Source: Amycolatopsis orientalis DSM 43388
Lineage (GTDB): Bacteria; Actinomycetota; Actinomycetes; Mycobacteriales; Pseudonocardiaceae
Length of the DNA: 48,085 nucleotides
Assembly (NCBI RefSeq): GCF_000411975.1
Contig: NZ_ASXG01000064.1
Span: forward strand, 1 to 48,085
Direction: 5' to 3'
In this document: in pieces, positions 11,516 through 20,383 of the stretch
How positions within the stretch are numbered: position 1 is the first letter of the stretch
Layout of the letters: each line of letters begins with the position of its first letter
Notes under the pieces: model-generated
Database searches by the model: none
Seen by the model: the letters and a program-made list of their open reading frames with translations, nothing else
Told to the model about the DNA's origin: nothing
Translations under genes and position numbers: made by a program

Positions 11516-11870
11516 GGAGCGCGTCCTCGCTCCGTTCCAGGTCGGCGGCGCGCACGACGGCCACGTACTCCTCGTCGATCTCCAGCACCAGGCCGCCGAA
11601 CGACACCGTCGGCCCGAGCGACGGATGCGTGTCCACCGGGCCCAGCTCAGTGGAGCGCGGCAGCTGCGCCCACACCGAAACGGGCTTCCACCGGCGGAAA
11701 GTGCCGCAGGCGAGCACGGTCACGTGCCGATCGGTGACCACGACGAGGAAGTTCCGGTGCGCGGCCATCATCGACACCATCAGCGATGTGGCGGGGAACA
11801 CGTACTGCACGACGTCCCCCTCGGCCAGCAGGCCACGGCAGCGTTCGCGGATCTTCGAGGACACCGGCAT
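11499..11870 (-). CDS. Conserved hypothetical protein, possible PH-like fold
   Basis: A 123-residue protein without signal peptide. Alternating beta-strands (FLVVVTDRHVTVLACG, then VSFGGLVLEIDEEYVAVVRA) resemble short bacterial PH-domain-like proteins of actinomycetes. The function is unknown. It is convergent with the P1 hydrolase, sharing 17 bases of coding sequence, and divergent from mec. Confidence 0.7.
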   Translation of the reverse strand: MPVSSKIRERCRGLLAEGDVVQYVFPATSLMVSMMAAHRNFLVVVTDRHVTVLACGTFRRWKPVSVWAQLPRSTELGPVDTHPSLGPTVSFGGLVLEIDEEYVAVVRAADLERSEDALPKDPF

Positions 11871-11916
11871 CCGGCAATTGTGCCCTGACCTGCGGATGAG
11901 CGGTAGCTCTCACAGT

Positions 11917-11951
11917 GTGGACTCGTTCGGTCCACGAACTAAGATGTCCGT
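11917..11951 (+). promoter_or_regulatory. Promoter of the mec-cysO-cysM operon
   Basis: gtggac at 11917, a 17-base spacer and TAAGAT at 11940-11945, ending six bases before the mec GTG, form a sigma-70-like leaderless promoter. The -35 hexamer is also the left arm of an inverted repeat (GTGGAC, 7 bases, GTCCAC; 11917-11935), which could be a regulator site. Confidence 0.5.
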
Positions 11952-12359
11952 GTGCTCCGGATCCGCCGTGAACTCGTCGACGAGATCGTCGCCCACGCCC
12001 GCCGCGACCACCCCGACGAAGCGTGCGGGGTGGTGGCCGGTCCTGCCGGCTCGGACCGCCCCGAGCGGTTCATCCCGATGCTGAACGCGGCCCGCTCGCC
12101 GACGTTCTACGAGTTCGACTCGGGCGACCTGCTCAAGCTCTACCGCGAGATGGAAGCGAACGACGAGGTCCCGGTCGTGATCTACCACTCGCACACCGCT
12201 ACCGAGGCCTACCCGTCGCGCACCGACGCGAACATCGCGGCCGAACCCGACGCGCACTACGTGCTCGTCTCGACCAGAGAGCCCGATTCGCACGAGTTCC
12301 GCTCGTACCGGATCGTGGACGCCGAGATCACCGAGGAGCCGGTCGAGATCCTCGACTGA
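11952..12359 (+). CDS. mec: Mec: JAMM zinc peptidase acting on CysO
   Basis: A 135-residue JAMM/MPN+ metalloprotease. The zinc and catalytic residues are visible: Glu23 (DEACG), His79-x-His81, Ser89 and Asp92 (HSHTATEAYPSRTD). In M. tuberculosis the homologue (Rv1334) cleaves the cysteine residue off the CysO-cysteine adduct, releasing L-cysteine. It heads the mec-cysO-cysM operon. The GTG start lies six bases after a TAAGAT -10 element, with no ribosome site, so translation is probably leaderless. The neighbouring CysO has two residues beyond its diglycine, so this enzyme may also trim the precursor (inference). Confidence 0.93.
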   Translation: MLRIRRELVDEIVAHARRDHPDEACGVVAGPAGSDRPERFIPMLNAARSPTFYEFDSGDLLKLYREMEANDEVPVVIYHSHTATEAYPSRTDANIAAEPDAHYVLVSTREPDSHEFRSYRIVDAEITEEPVEILD

Positions 12360-12424
12360 TCCCGGAATAAAGCGCGGCGTCCGATACGTCTGCGTGTGAG
12401 GAACCGACCCGGAGGTAGAAAACC

Positions 12425-13658
<1,234 letters not shown>

Positions 13659-13667
13659 CCGGCGGTC

Positions 13668-13706
13668 CGTGAGGGGAACCCCGCGGGAATCAGGGTTCCC
13701 CTCACG
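13668..13706. terminator. Perfect 14-bp inverted repeat between cysM and tetR
   Basis: Left arm cgtgaggggaaccc (13668-13681) and right arm gggttcccctcacg (13693-13706) pair perfectly around an 11-base loop. Lying between two convergent genes and overlapping the TetR stop codon, it probably works as a bidirectional terminator without a U tract. It resembles the hairpins at 15696 and 35743-36050 in starting with cgtgagg/cgagggg. Confidence 0.6.
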
Positions 13707-14346
13707 GCAGCAATCCGCTGACGAGTGCGCGTACGCCTCGTTCGTAACTGTCTTGTGCGGTAAGGGTTTCCCAGCGCGGCCCGATCTGCGCCAGCGTAGG
13801 GAATTCCGTCGCGTCCAGGTCCGCGAAGACGTGCTCGCGGTAGGTGTCGCCGCCCTGGTCCCGCCGCCGCGCGGCCGCCGCGCGTGAACTGATTTCGCCG
13901 AGCGTGTAATGCCACACCGCTCGGTAGACCGCCACCGCCGCTTCCATCGGCAGACCGGCTTTTTCCGCCGCCGCAACGATTTTCTCCGGGTACCACAGCC
14001 CGCCGACCGACAGCAGGTCGTCGGAGCGCAGCACTTCCACGATCCACGGGCAGTTCGCCAGCCCGTCCCGCATCGCCTTCGCGACCGTCACGATCCGGTC
14101 TTCCGGTTCCTCGGGGAGGTTCTCCGGCCGAGGCATCTCGCGCTGCGCGTAGTCGTCCAGCAGCAGCAGAAGCAAGCCTTCTTTGTCGCGCACGTGGTGA
14201 TACAGCGCCATCGCCGTGCTGCCGACCTCGCGGGCCAGCCGGCGCATGGTCAGCGCGTCGACGCCTTCGGAGCCGATGACCCGGTGGGCGGCGGCCACGA
14301 TGTCGGCCTTGGAGATCTTCGGCGGTCGGCCGGTGCGCGCGGGCAT
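13702..14346 (-). CDS. TetR family transcriptional regulator
   Basis: A 214-residue repressor with an N-terminal TetR helix-turn-helix (about residues 12-60; TMRRLAREVGSTAMALYHHV) and a ligand-binding domain of the tetracycline-repressor C type. It is divergent from an MFS transporter with only 22 bases between the two start codons, the classic arrangement of a repressor controlling its efflux pump. This pair interrupts the order seen in mycobacteria between cysM and the rhomboid gene, suggesting insertion. Confidence 0.9.
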   Translation of the reverse strand: MPARTGRPPKISKADIVAAAHRVIGSEGVDALTMRRLAREVGSTAMALYHHVRDKEGLLLLLLDDYAQREMPRPENLPEEPEDRIVTVAKAMRDGLANCPWIVEVLRSDDLLSVGGLWYPEKIVAAAEKAGLPMEAAVAVYRAVWHYTLGEISSRAAAARRRDQGGDTYREHVFADLDATEFPTLAQIGPRWETLTAQDSYERGVRALVSGLLP

Positions 14347-14356
14347 GCCGCCATGC

Positions 14357-14375
14357 TACTTTCTATACATGTATA
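14357..14375. promoter_or_regulatory. TetR operator/promoter over the MFS start codon
   Basis: A perfect 12-bp palindrome tatacatgtata (14364-14375) is centred on the MFS ATG at 14369. A TACTTT -10 element (14357-14362) ends six bases before that ATG. The A+T-rich palindrome stands out in high-GC DNA and is the natural operator for the divergent TetR repressor. Confidence 0.55.
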
Positions 14376-15691
14376 AAAACTACTGGGGGACGGTCGCCGC
14401 GCTGGCGTTCGCGGTGGCGGTCGGGACCTTGCAGATGACCGTGGTGGTGCCGTTGCTGCCGCAGCTGCAGGTCAAGCTCGGCGTTCCGCTGAGTTCGGTG
14501 TCGTGGGCGCTCACCGCGGGGCTGCTGTCCGGCGCGGTCGCGATTCCGCTGGTCGCGCAGCTCGGCGACCTTTACGGCAGGCGCACGATGTCGCTGGTCG
14601 TGCTCGCGCTGCTGGTCGGGGGAGCGGTCCTGGCGGCGGTGGCCGGGTCGCTGCCGTTGCTGGTCGTCGGCCGGATCCTGCAGGGGACGGCCGCGCCGCT
14701 GCTGCCGCTGGCGATCGGCCAGGCCCGGAACGTGGTGCCGCCCAGCTCGCTGCCGGCCGCGATCGGCGTGCTGAGCGCGACGATCGGCGCGGGCAGCGGC
14801 GGCGGGATGATCCTGGCCGGGCTGGCCGACGGTGATCACCAGCTGGTGTTCTGGGTGCTGGCGGCGCTCGGCGTGGTGGCGTTCGCGCTGGTCGCCGCGG
14901 TTCGGGAGGACCGGACGGCCGAGGTCCGGAGCGGTTCGCCGGATCTGCTGGGCGCGGTGCTGGTGTCGGGATGGCTGATCTGCTTGCTGCTGGCGATCAG
15001 CAAGGGGTCGGAATGGGGCTGGGCGACTGTCGGGCTGCTCATCGCGGCCGTCGTGCTGGCGTCGCTGTGGGTGGTGACGGCGCGGCGCGCGAAGACGCCG
15101 CTGATTGAGATTCCGATGCTGCTGCACCGAAAAACGGTCGGTGCGACGGTGGCGTCCTTCCTGCTGGGCTTCGCGTTGTTCGCCACAATCATGACGCTGT
15201 CGGCGTACGCGCAGGGCGTGCTTGGGGCGTCGGTGTTGCAGGTGGGGCTCTATCTCTTGCCGACGACGATCTTGATGCTGGTGGTTTCGGTGCTGGCCGG
15301 TGCCTTGATGCGTCGCTTCAGCGCGCCCGCGCTCGTTGCCGGTGGCTCAGCGGTGGTGCTGGTGGCCGCGGGGTGGCTGACGCTGCTGCCCGGAGACGGG
15401 CTCGGCCTCTATGCCGTCGCGGCGGTGCTGGGCCTGGGCATCGGGCTGGGTTACGCCGCGTTGGGAACGATGGCGGTCGAGCACGTCGAGCCCGCGAAGA
15501 CCGCCGCGGCAGGCGGGATCAACGCGCTCGTTCGGGTGGTGGGCAGCAGCCTCGCCGGAGCGGTCGGCGCGGTCGTGCTGTCGGCCGGCGGTCCGGGCTG
15601 GAGCTTCGGCGTGGCGGCGATGGCCGCGCTGCTGTCCGCCTTGTTCGCCGCCGCCCACGGAAACCTGCTGCGGAAACCCGCACTGGCCTGA
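14369..15691 (+). CDS. MFS drug efflux transporter (14-TM type likely)
   Basis: A 440-residue multipass membrane protein with the MFS motif between early helices (QLGDLYGRRTMSLVVL) and many hydrophobic helices to the end. It resembles DHA2-type drug/proton antiporters. The short N-terminus (MYKNYWGT) begins directly inside the palindromic operator, and no ribosome site precedes it, so the mRNA is probably leaderless. Substrate unknown; regulation by the divergent TetR is inferred. A long hairpin follows the stop. Confidence 0.88.
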   Translation: MYKNYWGTVAALAFAVAVGTLQMTVVVPLLPQLQVKLGVPLSSVSWALTAGLLSGAVAIPLVAQLGDLYGRRTMSLVVLALLVGGAVLAAVAGSLPLLVVGRILQGTAAPLLPLAIGQARNVVPPSSLPAAIGVLSATIGAGSGGGMILAGLADGDHQLVFWVLAALGVVAFALVAAVREDRTAEVRSGSPDLLGAVLVSGWLICLLLAISKGSEWGWATVGLLIAAVVLASLWVVTARRAKTPLIEIPMLLHRKTVGATVASFLLGFALFATIMTLSAYAQGVLGASVLQVGLYLLPTTILMLVVSVLAGALMRRFSAPALVAGGSAVVLVAAGWLTLLPGDGLGLYAVAAVLGLGIGLGYAALGTMAVEHVEPAKTAAAGGINALVRVVGSSLAGAVGAVVLSAGGPGWSFGVAAMAALLSALFAAAHGNLLRKPALA

Positions 15692-15695
15692 GTGC

Positions 15696-15754
15696 CGGTC
15701 CGTGAAGGACTCCTTGAAGGAATCTAATTCCCTCAAGGAGCCCTTCACGGACCG
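15696..15754. terminator. Long intergenic hairpin after the MFS gene
   Basis: A 59-base inverted repeat: arms of about 27 bases pair with only a few mismatches around the loop tcta. The outer arm is cggtccgtgaagg (15696-15708) matched by ccttcacggaccg (15742-15754). It likely terminates the MFS transcript. Its outer word cgtgaagg is shared in style with other hairpins in the window. Confidence 0.6.
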
Positions 15755-15823
15755 CTCACCCGGGGGCCAAGTTCAGGGATTTCTCCCGAGGCCGTCGGTT
15801 CGCACCCGACGTAGCCTGAGGTC

Positions 15824-16507
15824 GTGAGCACACTGCCTCCCTTCCCGCCGAGCTCGCCGCCGCCCGCAGCCGGCGGCAAGCCGGTCGACGCCGCGAAGCG
15901 CATCCTGCCGCCCAATCCCAAGGCCGCGGCGTTCGTCGCGCTGGGGTTCGTGGCGGTGCTGTACCTCGTGGAACTGCTCGACGTGCTCCTCCCGGGCGAG
16001 TTCACCCACGGCGGGATCCTGTCGCGAGACGCGTCGAGCCTCGACGGCATCCTCTGGGCGCCGCTGCTGCACGCGGGCTGGTCGCACCTGTTCTCCAACA
16101 CGGTGCCGGTGCTGGTCTTCTCCTTCCTCGCGATGGCGGCGGGCATCGGCCGGTTCGCCGTGGTCACCGCGATCATCTGGCTGGTTTCCGGGCTCGGCGT
16201 GTGGCTGGTCGGACCGGCGAACGCCTACACCGTCGGCGCGTCCGGGCTGGCCTTCGGCTGGCTCGCCTACCTCCTGGTGCGCGGCCTGTTCCACCGGTCG
16301 CTCGGGCAGATCGCGGTCGCCGTCGTGCTGCTCGGCATCTGGAGCGGAATGCTCTGGGGCCTGCTGCCCGGCAACCCCGGCATCTCCTGGCAGGGCCACC
16401 TGTTCGGCGCGCTGGCCGGCATCCTCGCCGCGTGGCTGACCTCACGCGGCGAACGCGTCAAATCCCCGAAGACCGCTCCGCCGGCCCCGGGTAACCTCGG
16501 GATGTGA
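15824..16507 (+). CDS. Rhomboid family intramembrane serine protease
   Basis: A 227-residue membrane protease with about six helices. The catalytic dyad is Ser140 in GASG and His192 in [21 protein letters not shown] (83-92) is the conserved rhomboid loop. It sits at the Rv1337 position. The N-terminal ~30 residues are proline-rich and cytoplasmic. The GTG start is six bases after a TAGCCT -10 hexamer, indicating a leaderless message. Its stop overlaps the murI GTG, so the two are coupled. Substrate unknown. Confidence 0.9.
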   Translation: MSTLPPFPPSSPPPAAGGKPVDAAKRILPPNPKAAAFVALGFVAVLYLVELLDVLLPGEFTHGGILSRDASSLDGILWAPLLHAGWSHLFSNTVPVLVFSFLAMAAGIGRFAVVTAIIWLVSGLGVWLVGPANAYTVGASGLAFGWLAYLLVRGLFHRSLGQIAVAVVLLGIWSGMLWGLLPGNPGISWQGHLFGALAGILAAWLTSRGERVKSPKTAPPAPGNLGM

Positions 16508-17304
16508 GTTCTCCTGACGCGCCCATCGGTGTTTTCGACTCCGGCGTCGGCGGGCTCACCGTCGCTCGCTCGATTCTCGAACTGCTTCCGGCCGAACAGC
16601 TGCGCTACGTAGGCGACACCGCGCGCAACCCGTACGGCCCGCTGCCCATCGCCACGGCTCGCGAGTACGCGCTGGCCGCTCTCGACGACATGGTGGAGAG
16701 CGGAGTGAAGGCGTTGGTCATCGCGTGCAACACAGCGTCCGCGGCCTGCCTTCGCGACGCGCGCGAACGCTACGACGTACCAGTGATCGAAGTGGTCCTT
16801 CCGGCTGCGCGCCGGGCCGCGGTCGCGACGCACAGCGGGCGCGTCGGTCTGATCGGCACCGAGGGCACTGTGCGTTCGAGGGCGTACGACGACGCCTTCG
16901 CCGCTGCGCCGCACGTACATCTCACCAGCGTCGCCTGTCCGCGCTTCGTGGACTTCGTGGAGCGCGGCATCACGACCGGCCGACAGATCCTCGGTCTGGC
17001 GCAGGGTTATCTGCAGCCGTTGCTCGAAGCGGAAGTCGACACGCTCATCCTCGGCTGCACGCACTATCCGCTGCTGTCCGGCGTGCTGCAGATCGTGATG
17101 GGCCAGGACGTCACGCTCGTCTCCAGCGCCGACGAAACCGCCAAGGACCTCTACCGCGTGCTGACCGAACGCGACCTGCTCGCCGAACGCGACGAGCCGC
17201 CGCGGCACGAGTTCCTCGCCACCGGTTCGCCGGAACCGTTCGCCCGCTTGGCGCAGCGGTTCATGGGCTTCGCGCCGGGCGTGCTGGCTCCGGTCAGCGC
17301 GTGA
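16504..17304 (+). CDS. murI: Glutamate racemase MurI
   Basis: Interconverts L- and D-glutamate, supplying D-Glu for peptidoglycan. The 266-residue protein shows the family start [13 protein letters not shown] and both catalytic cysteines: Cys75 in IACNTASA and Cys185 in LGCTHYPLL. The GTG overlaps the rhomboid stop (GTGA). Position matches Rv1338. An 8-bp inverted repeat (cttatccg at 17331, cggataag at 17408) lies in the gap to the next gene. Confidence 0.96.
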   Translation: MSSPDAPIGVFDSGVGGLTVARSILELLPAEQLRYVGDTARNPYGPLPIATAREYALAALDDMVESGVKALVIACNTASAACLRDARERYDVPVIEVVLPAARRAAVATHSGRVGLIGTEGTVRSRAYDDAFAAAPHVHLTSVACPRFVDFVERGITTGRQILGLAQGYLQPLLEAEVDTLILGCTHYPLLSGVLQIVMGQDVTLVSSADETAKDLYRVLTERDLLAERDEPPRHEFLATGSPEPFARLAQRFMGFAPGVLAPVSA

Positions 17305-17442
17305 AGCTGCGGTGGCGCTGAGCGCGGCTGCTTATCCGACCAAAAGCAGGCTGCCCCTGAAGCGGTACGTAACCGTTGCGGCGAAGTCATCAGGCCGTGG
17401 CTGTGGGCGGATAAGTAGCGACCGGCACAGTAGGGTGACGGG

Positions 17443-18210
17443 GTGCGACTGACGATCCTCGGGTGTTCGGGCAGCATCCCCGGGCCGAACGCCGCCGCGT
17501 CCGGGTACCTCCTGGAGGCGGAGGGCTACCGGCTCGGTCTCGAGCTGGGCACCGGCACGTTCGCCCAACTGCAGACCGTGCTGGACCCGTTCGACCTCGA
17601 CGCACTGGTCCTTTCGCACTTGCACGCCGATCACTGCTCCGACGTCAATTCCCTGACGGTGCTTCGCCGCTATCACCCCGCGCCGCCGTACCCGGCTCGG
17701 CCGAGGCAGCTTCCGCTGTACGCACCCGCAGAAGCTCCTTCGCGCCTCGCACACGCGTACGCAGCCGACGCGGCCGAGCGCGCAGGCGTGGATCTGTCGG
17801 ATGTGTACGAGTTCCACGAGCTGCGCGAAGAGACGGTCCAGATCGGTCCCTTCGACGTGACCGCTGTCGCCGTGTACCACCCGACGCCCGCTTTCGGCCT
17901 GCGCATCGCGTACGGCGGCACCATCCTCGCGTACACCGGCGACACCGGGCAGTGTCGAGTCCTCGGCGAGCTGGCCGACGGCGTCGACGTGCTGCTTTCC
18001 GAAGCGTCGTGGACTGATGCCGCCGACCGTCCGGAAGGTGTGCATCTCTCCGGGAAAGAAGCAGGTGAGCTGGCCAAGGAAGCCGGGGTCGGCCGTCTGC
18101 TGCTGACCCACGTCGCGCCGTGGACAGACCGGAACGCTGTGCTGGCCGAGGCCAGAGCGGTATTCCCGGAGGCCGAGCTGGTGACTCAAGGCGCGGTCTA
18201 CGACCTCTGA
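17443..18210 (+). CDS. Metallo-beta-lactamase-fold hydrolase, Rv1339-like cAMP phosphodiesterase
   Basis: A 255-residue MBL-fold protein with the zinc motif SHLHADHCSD (His59, His61, Asp63, His64), a later TGDTG, and a C-terminal THVAPW histidine. Sequence type and position (between murI and rph) match Rv1339, reported as an atypical cyclic-AMP phosphodiesterase, so that role is likely here. RNase Z-like nuclease activity is the main alternative. A TAGGGT -10 element ends six bases before the GTG, suggesting leaderless expression. Confidence 0.85.
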   Translation: MRLTILGCSGSIPGPNAAASGYLLEAEGYRLGLELGTGTFAQLQTVLDPFDLDALVLSHLHADHCSDVNSLTVLRRYHPAPPYPARPRQLPLYAPAEAPSRLAHAYAADAAERAGVDLSDVYEFHELREETVQIGPFDVTAVAVYHPTPAFGLRIAYGGTILAYTGDTGQCRVLGELADGVDVLLSEASWTDAADRPEGVHLSGKEAGELAKEAGVGRLLLTHVAPWTDRNAVLAEARAVFPEAELVTQGAVYDL

Positions 18211-18234
18211 TCGAAAAGTGTCGGGGTGACGTCC

Positions 18235-18240
18235 TAGAGT
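18235..18240 (+). promoter_or_regulatory. Leaderless -10 element of rph-rdgB
   Basis: TAGAGT ends seven bases before the GTG at 18248, fitting a leaderless TANNNT promoter. This favours 18248 as the rph start over the in-frame GTG at 18239, which overlaps the hexamer. Confidence 0.4.
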
Positions 18241-18247
18241 GCTCCCC

Positions 18248-19024
18248 GTGGCTAGAAAAGATGGCAGGAACGACGACCAGCTCCGCGAAGTGAAGCTCAC
18301 CCGCGGGTTCCAGAAGTGGCCTGCCGGGTCGGTGCTCGTCGAGTTCGGCAACACCCGGGTGCTGTGCGCGGCGAGCGTGACCGAGGGCGTGCCGCGCTGG
18401 CGGGCCGGATCCGGCCTCGGCTGGGTGACCGCGGAGTACGCGATGCTCCCGTCCGCGACCAACACCCGCAGCGACCGCGAAGCGGTGAAGGGCCGGATCG
18501 GCGGCCGGACGCACGAGATCTCCCGGTTGATCGGCCGCTCGCTGCGCGCCTGCATCGACCTGGCCGCGCTCGGCGAGAACACCATCGTCATCGACTGCGA
18601 CGTGCTCCAGGCCGACGGCGGCACCCGCACCGCCGCGGTCACCGGCGGATACGTGGCCCTGGCGGACGCGATCACCTGGCTGGGCGCGGCGAACCGGCTC
18701 AACGACCCGCAACCGCTGTCGTCGTCGGTGGCCGCGGTGAGCGTCGGCGTCGTGGACGGCCGGGTGCGCCTCGACCTGCCGTACGAGGAGGACTCGCGCG
18801 CCGAGGTCGACATGAACGTGGTCGCCACCGATGCCGGAACCCTCATCGAGGTGCAGGGCACCGGCGAGGGAGCCACCTTCGCGCGGTCCACTTTGGACAC
18901 CATGCTGGACCTGGCGCTGGCCGGCTGCGCGGAGCTGACGCGGCTGCAGAACGAGGCGCTGGCGCTGCCGTACCCGGGCGAGCTGCCGGAGCCGCGTCCG
19001 GACAAGAAGAAGGGCCAGAAGTGA
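18248..19024 (+). CDS. rph: Ribonuclease PH
   Basis: A phosphorolytic 3'-5' exoribonuclease that trims tRNA precursors. The 258 residues carry RNase PH signatures: [17 protein letters not shown] at the N-terminus, [27 protein letters not shown] containing the phosphate-binding arginines, and [15 protein letters not shown] chose GTG at 18248 because it gives the usual short N-terminus and suits the -10 element. The stop overlaps the rdgB GTG by four bases. Position matches Rv1340. Confidence 0.95.
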   Translation: MARKDGRNDDQLREVKLTRGFQKWPAGSVLVEFGNTRVLCAASVTEGVPRWRAGSGLGWVTAEYAMLPSATNTRSDREAVKGRIGGRTHEISRLIGRSLRACIDLAALGENTIVIDCDVLQADGGTRTAAVTGGYVALADAITWLGAANRLNDPQPLSSSVAAVSVGVVDGRVRLDLPYEEDSRAEVDMNVVATDAGTLIEVQGTGEGATFARSTLDTMLDLALAGCAELTRLQNEALALPYPGELPEPRPDKKKGQK

Positions 19025-19629
19025 CCAAGCTGCTGCTGGCTACCCGGAACGCGAAGAAACTGGGCGAACTGCGGCGGATCCTGGAGGCGGAAGGCATCGA
19101 GGGCATCGAGGTGCTCGGCCTGAACGACGTCGAGGAGTTCCCGGAAGCCCCGGAAACCGCGCCCGACTTCGAAGGCAACGCCGCCGCCAAGGCCAGGGAC
19201 GCGGTGGCCGCCACCGGATTGCCCGCCATCGCCGACGACTCGGGCCTTGCCGTCGACGCTCTCAACGGCATGCCCGGAGTCCTTTCGGCCCGCTGGTCCG
19301 GCGAACACGGCGACGACGAAGCGAACCTGAACCTGGTGCTGGCGCAGCTGCGGGACACTCCGGACGCGCGCCGGGGCGCGGCCTTCGTCTGCGCCGCCGT
19401 ACTGGCGCTCCCGTCCGGCGAGACCACCACGGTCCGGGGCGAATGGCGTGGCACCCTGACGAGGGAAAAGCGCGGCGCCAACGGTTTCGGCTACGACCCG
19501 ATCTTCGTGCCGGAAAACGAAACGAAAACCAGCGCGGAACTGAGCCCGGCCGAAAAAGATGCCGCTTCGCACCGCGGCAAGGCCCTGCGCGCGCTTCTGC
19601 CGGCTTTGCGAAAACTGGCCGACGGCTGA
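19021..19629 (+). CDS. rdgB: RdgB/HAM1 non-canonical purine NTP pyrophosphatase
   Basis: Removes dITP, dXTP and ITP from nucleotide pools by hydrolysing them to monophosphates. The 202-residue protein has the family motifs [14 protein letters not shown] at the start, [18 protein letters not shown], and GFGYDPIF. The GTG overlaps the rph stop. Position matches Rv1341, the last gene of the conserved block, and a hairpin terminator follows. Confidence 0.95.
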   Translation: MTKLLLATRNAKKLGELRRILEAEGIEGIEVLGLNDVEEFPEAPETAPDFEGNAAAKARDAVAATGLPAIADDSGLAVDALNGMPGVLSARWSGEHGDDEANLNLVLAQLRDTPDARRGAAFVCAAVLALPSGETTTVRGEWRGTLTREKRGANGFGYDPIFVPENETKTSAELSPAEKDAASHRGKALRALLPALRKLADG

Positions 19630-19632
19630 GCC

Positions 19633-19674
19633 CCGTCCGCTCCGGAGCCGCGCTGGTGGCTCCGGAGTGGACGG
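19633..19674. terminator. Hairpin terminator after rdgB
   Basis: Two 17-base arms, ccgtccgctccggagcc and ggctccggagtggacgg, pair with one mismatch around an 8-base loop directly after the rdgB stop. No U tract follows, as is usual in high-GC actinomycetes. It separates the conserved block from the two-component system. Confidence 0.65.
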
Positions 19675-19693
19675 ACGGCTAGTCTCGGCAGGC

Positions 19694-20383
19694 ATGTGCG
19701 CCGATATCGTCGTAGCCGAAGACGATCCAAAACAAGCGGAACTGGTCCGCCGCTATCTGGAACACGAACAGCACACCGTCACCGTCGTGTCCACCGGCGA
19801 GGCCGCACTAGCGCACATTCGCGCGGCGGAACCCGATCTCCTGGTCCTCGACGTGATGCTCCCGGGCATGAACGGCCTGACCGTCTGCCGGACCATCCGG
19901 GCCTCCTCCGGCCTGCCCATCCTCATGCTCACCGCGCGCTCCACCGAGGACGACCTGCTCCAGGGCCTCGACCTGGGCGCGGACGACTACGTCACCAAGC
20001 CGTACAGCCCCCGGGAACTCATGGCGAGGGTCCGGACCCTGCTCCGCAGAACCAATGCGGCCAAAGACGGCCCGCTCAAAGTCGGCACGCTGACCGTCGA
20101 CAAGGAAAAACACGAGGTCGCGGTAAGCGGGAAACAGATCGAAACCACTCCGGGCGAATTCCGGATCCTGGAGGTCATGGCCGCTCGTCCCGACCAGGTT
20201 TTCACCAGGGCGCAGCTTCTGGAACACCTGCACGGTTTCGACCGCTACATCACCCAGCGCGCCATTGACGTGCACATTATGAATCTCCGGAAGAAAATCG
20301 AAGCCAATCCGAGAAAACCGGCGAAACTCCGGACGGTCTACGGCGTCGGCTACAAACTGACCGCGAAGTCCGATGCCCCGTAG
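19694..20383 (+). CDS. OmpR-type response regulator
   Basis: A 229-residue regulator with a receiver domain (phospho-acceptor Asp53 in VLDVMLPGMNG, acidic pair Glu9-Asp10, conserved Thr80 and Lys102 in TKPYS) and a C-terminal winged helix (about 125-225; ending RTVYGVGYKL). A TAGTCT hexamer ends eight bases before the ATG, suggesting a leaderless promoter. The end overlaps the histidine kinase gene by 11 bases, so the two form a co-translated two-component system. The target genes cannot be read from the sequence. Confidence 0.94.
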   Translation: MCADIVVAEDDPKQAELVRRYLEHEQHTVTVVSTGEAALAHIRAAEPDLLVLDVMLPGMNGLTVCRTIRASSGLPILMLTARSTEDDLLQGLDLGADDYVTKPYSPRELMARVRTLLRRTNAAKDGPLKVGTLTVDKEKHEVAVSGKQIETTPGEFRILEVMAARPDQVFTRAQLLEHLHGFDRYITQRAIDVHIMNLRKKIEANPRKPAKLRTVYGVGYKLTAKSDAP

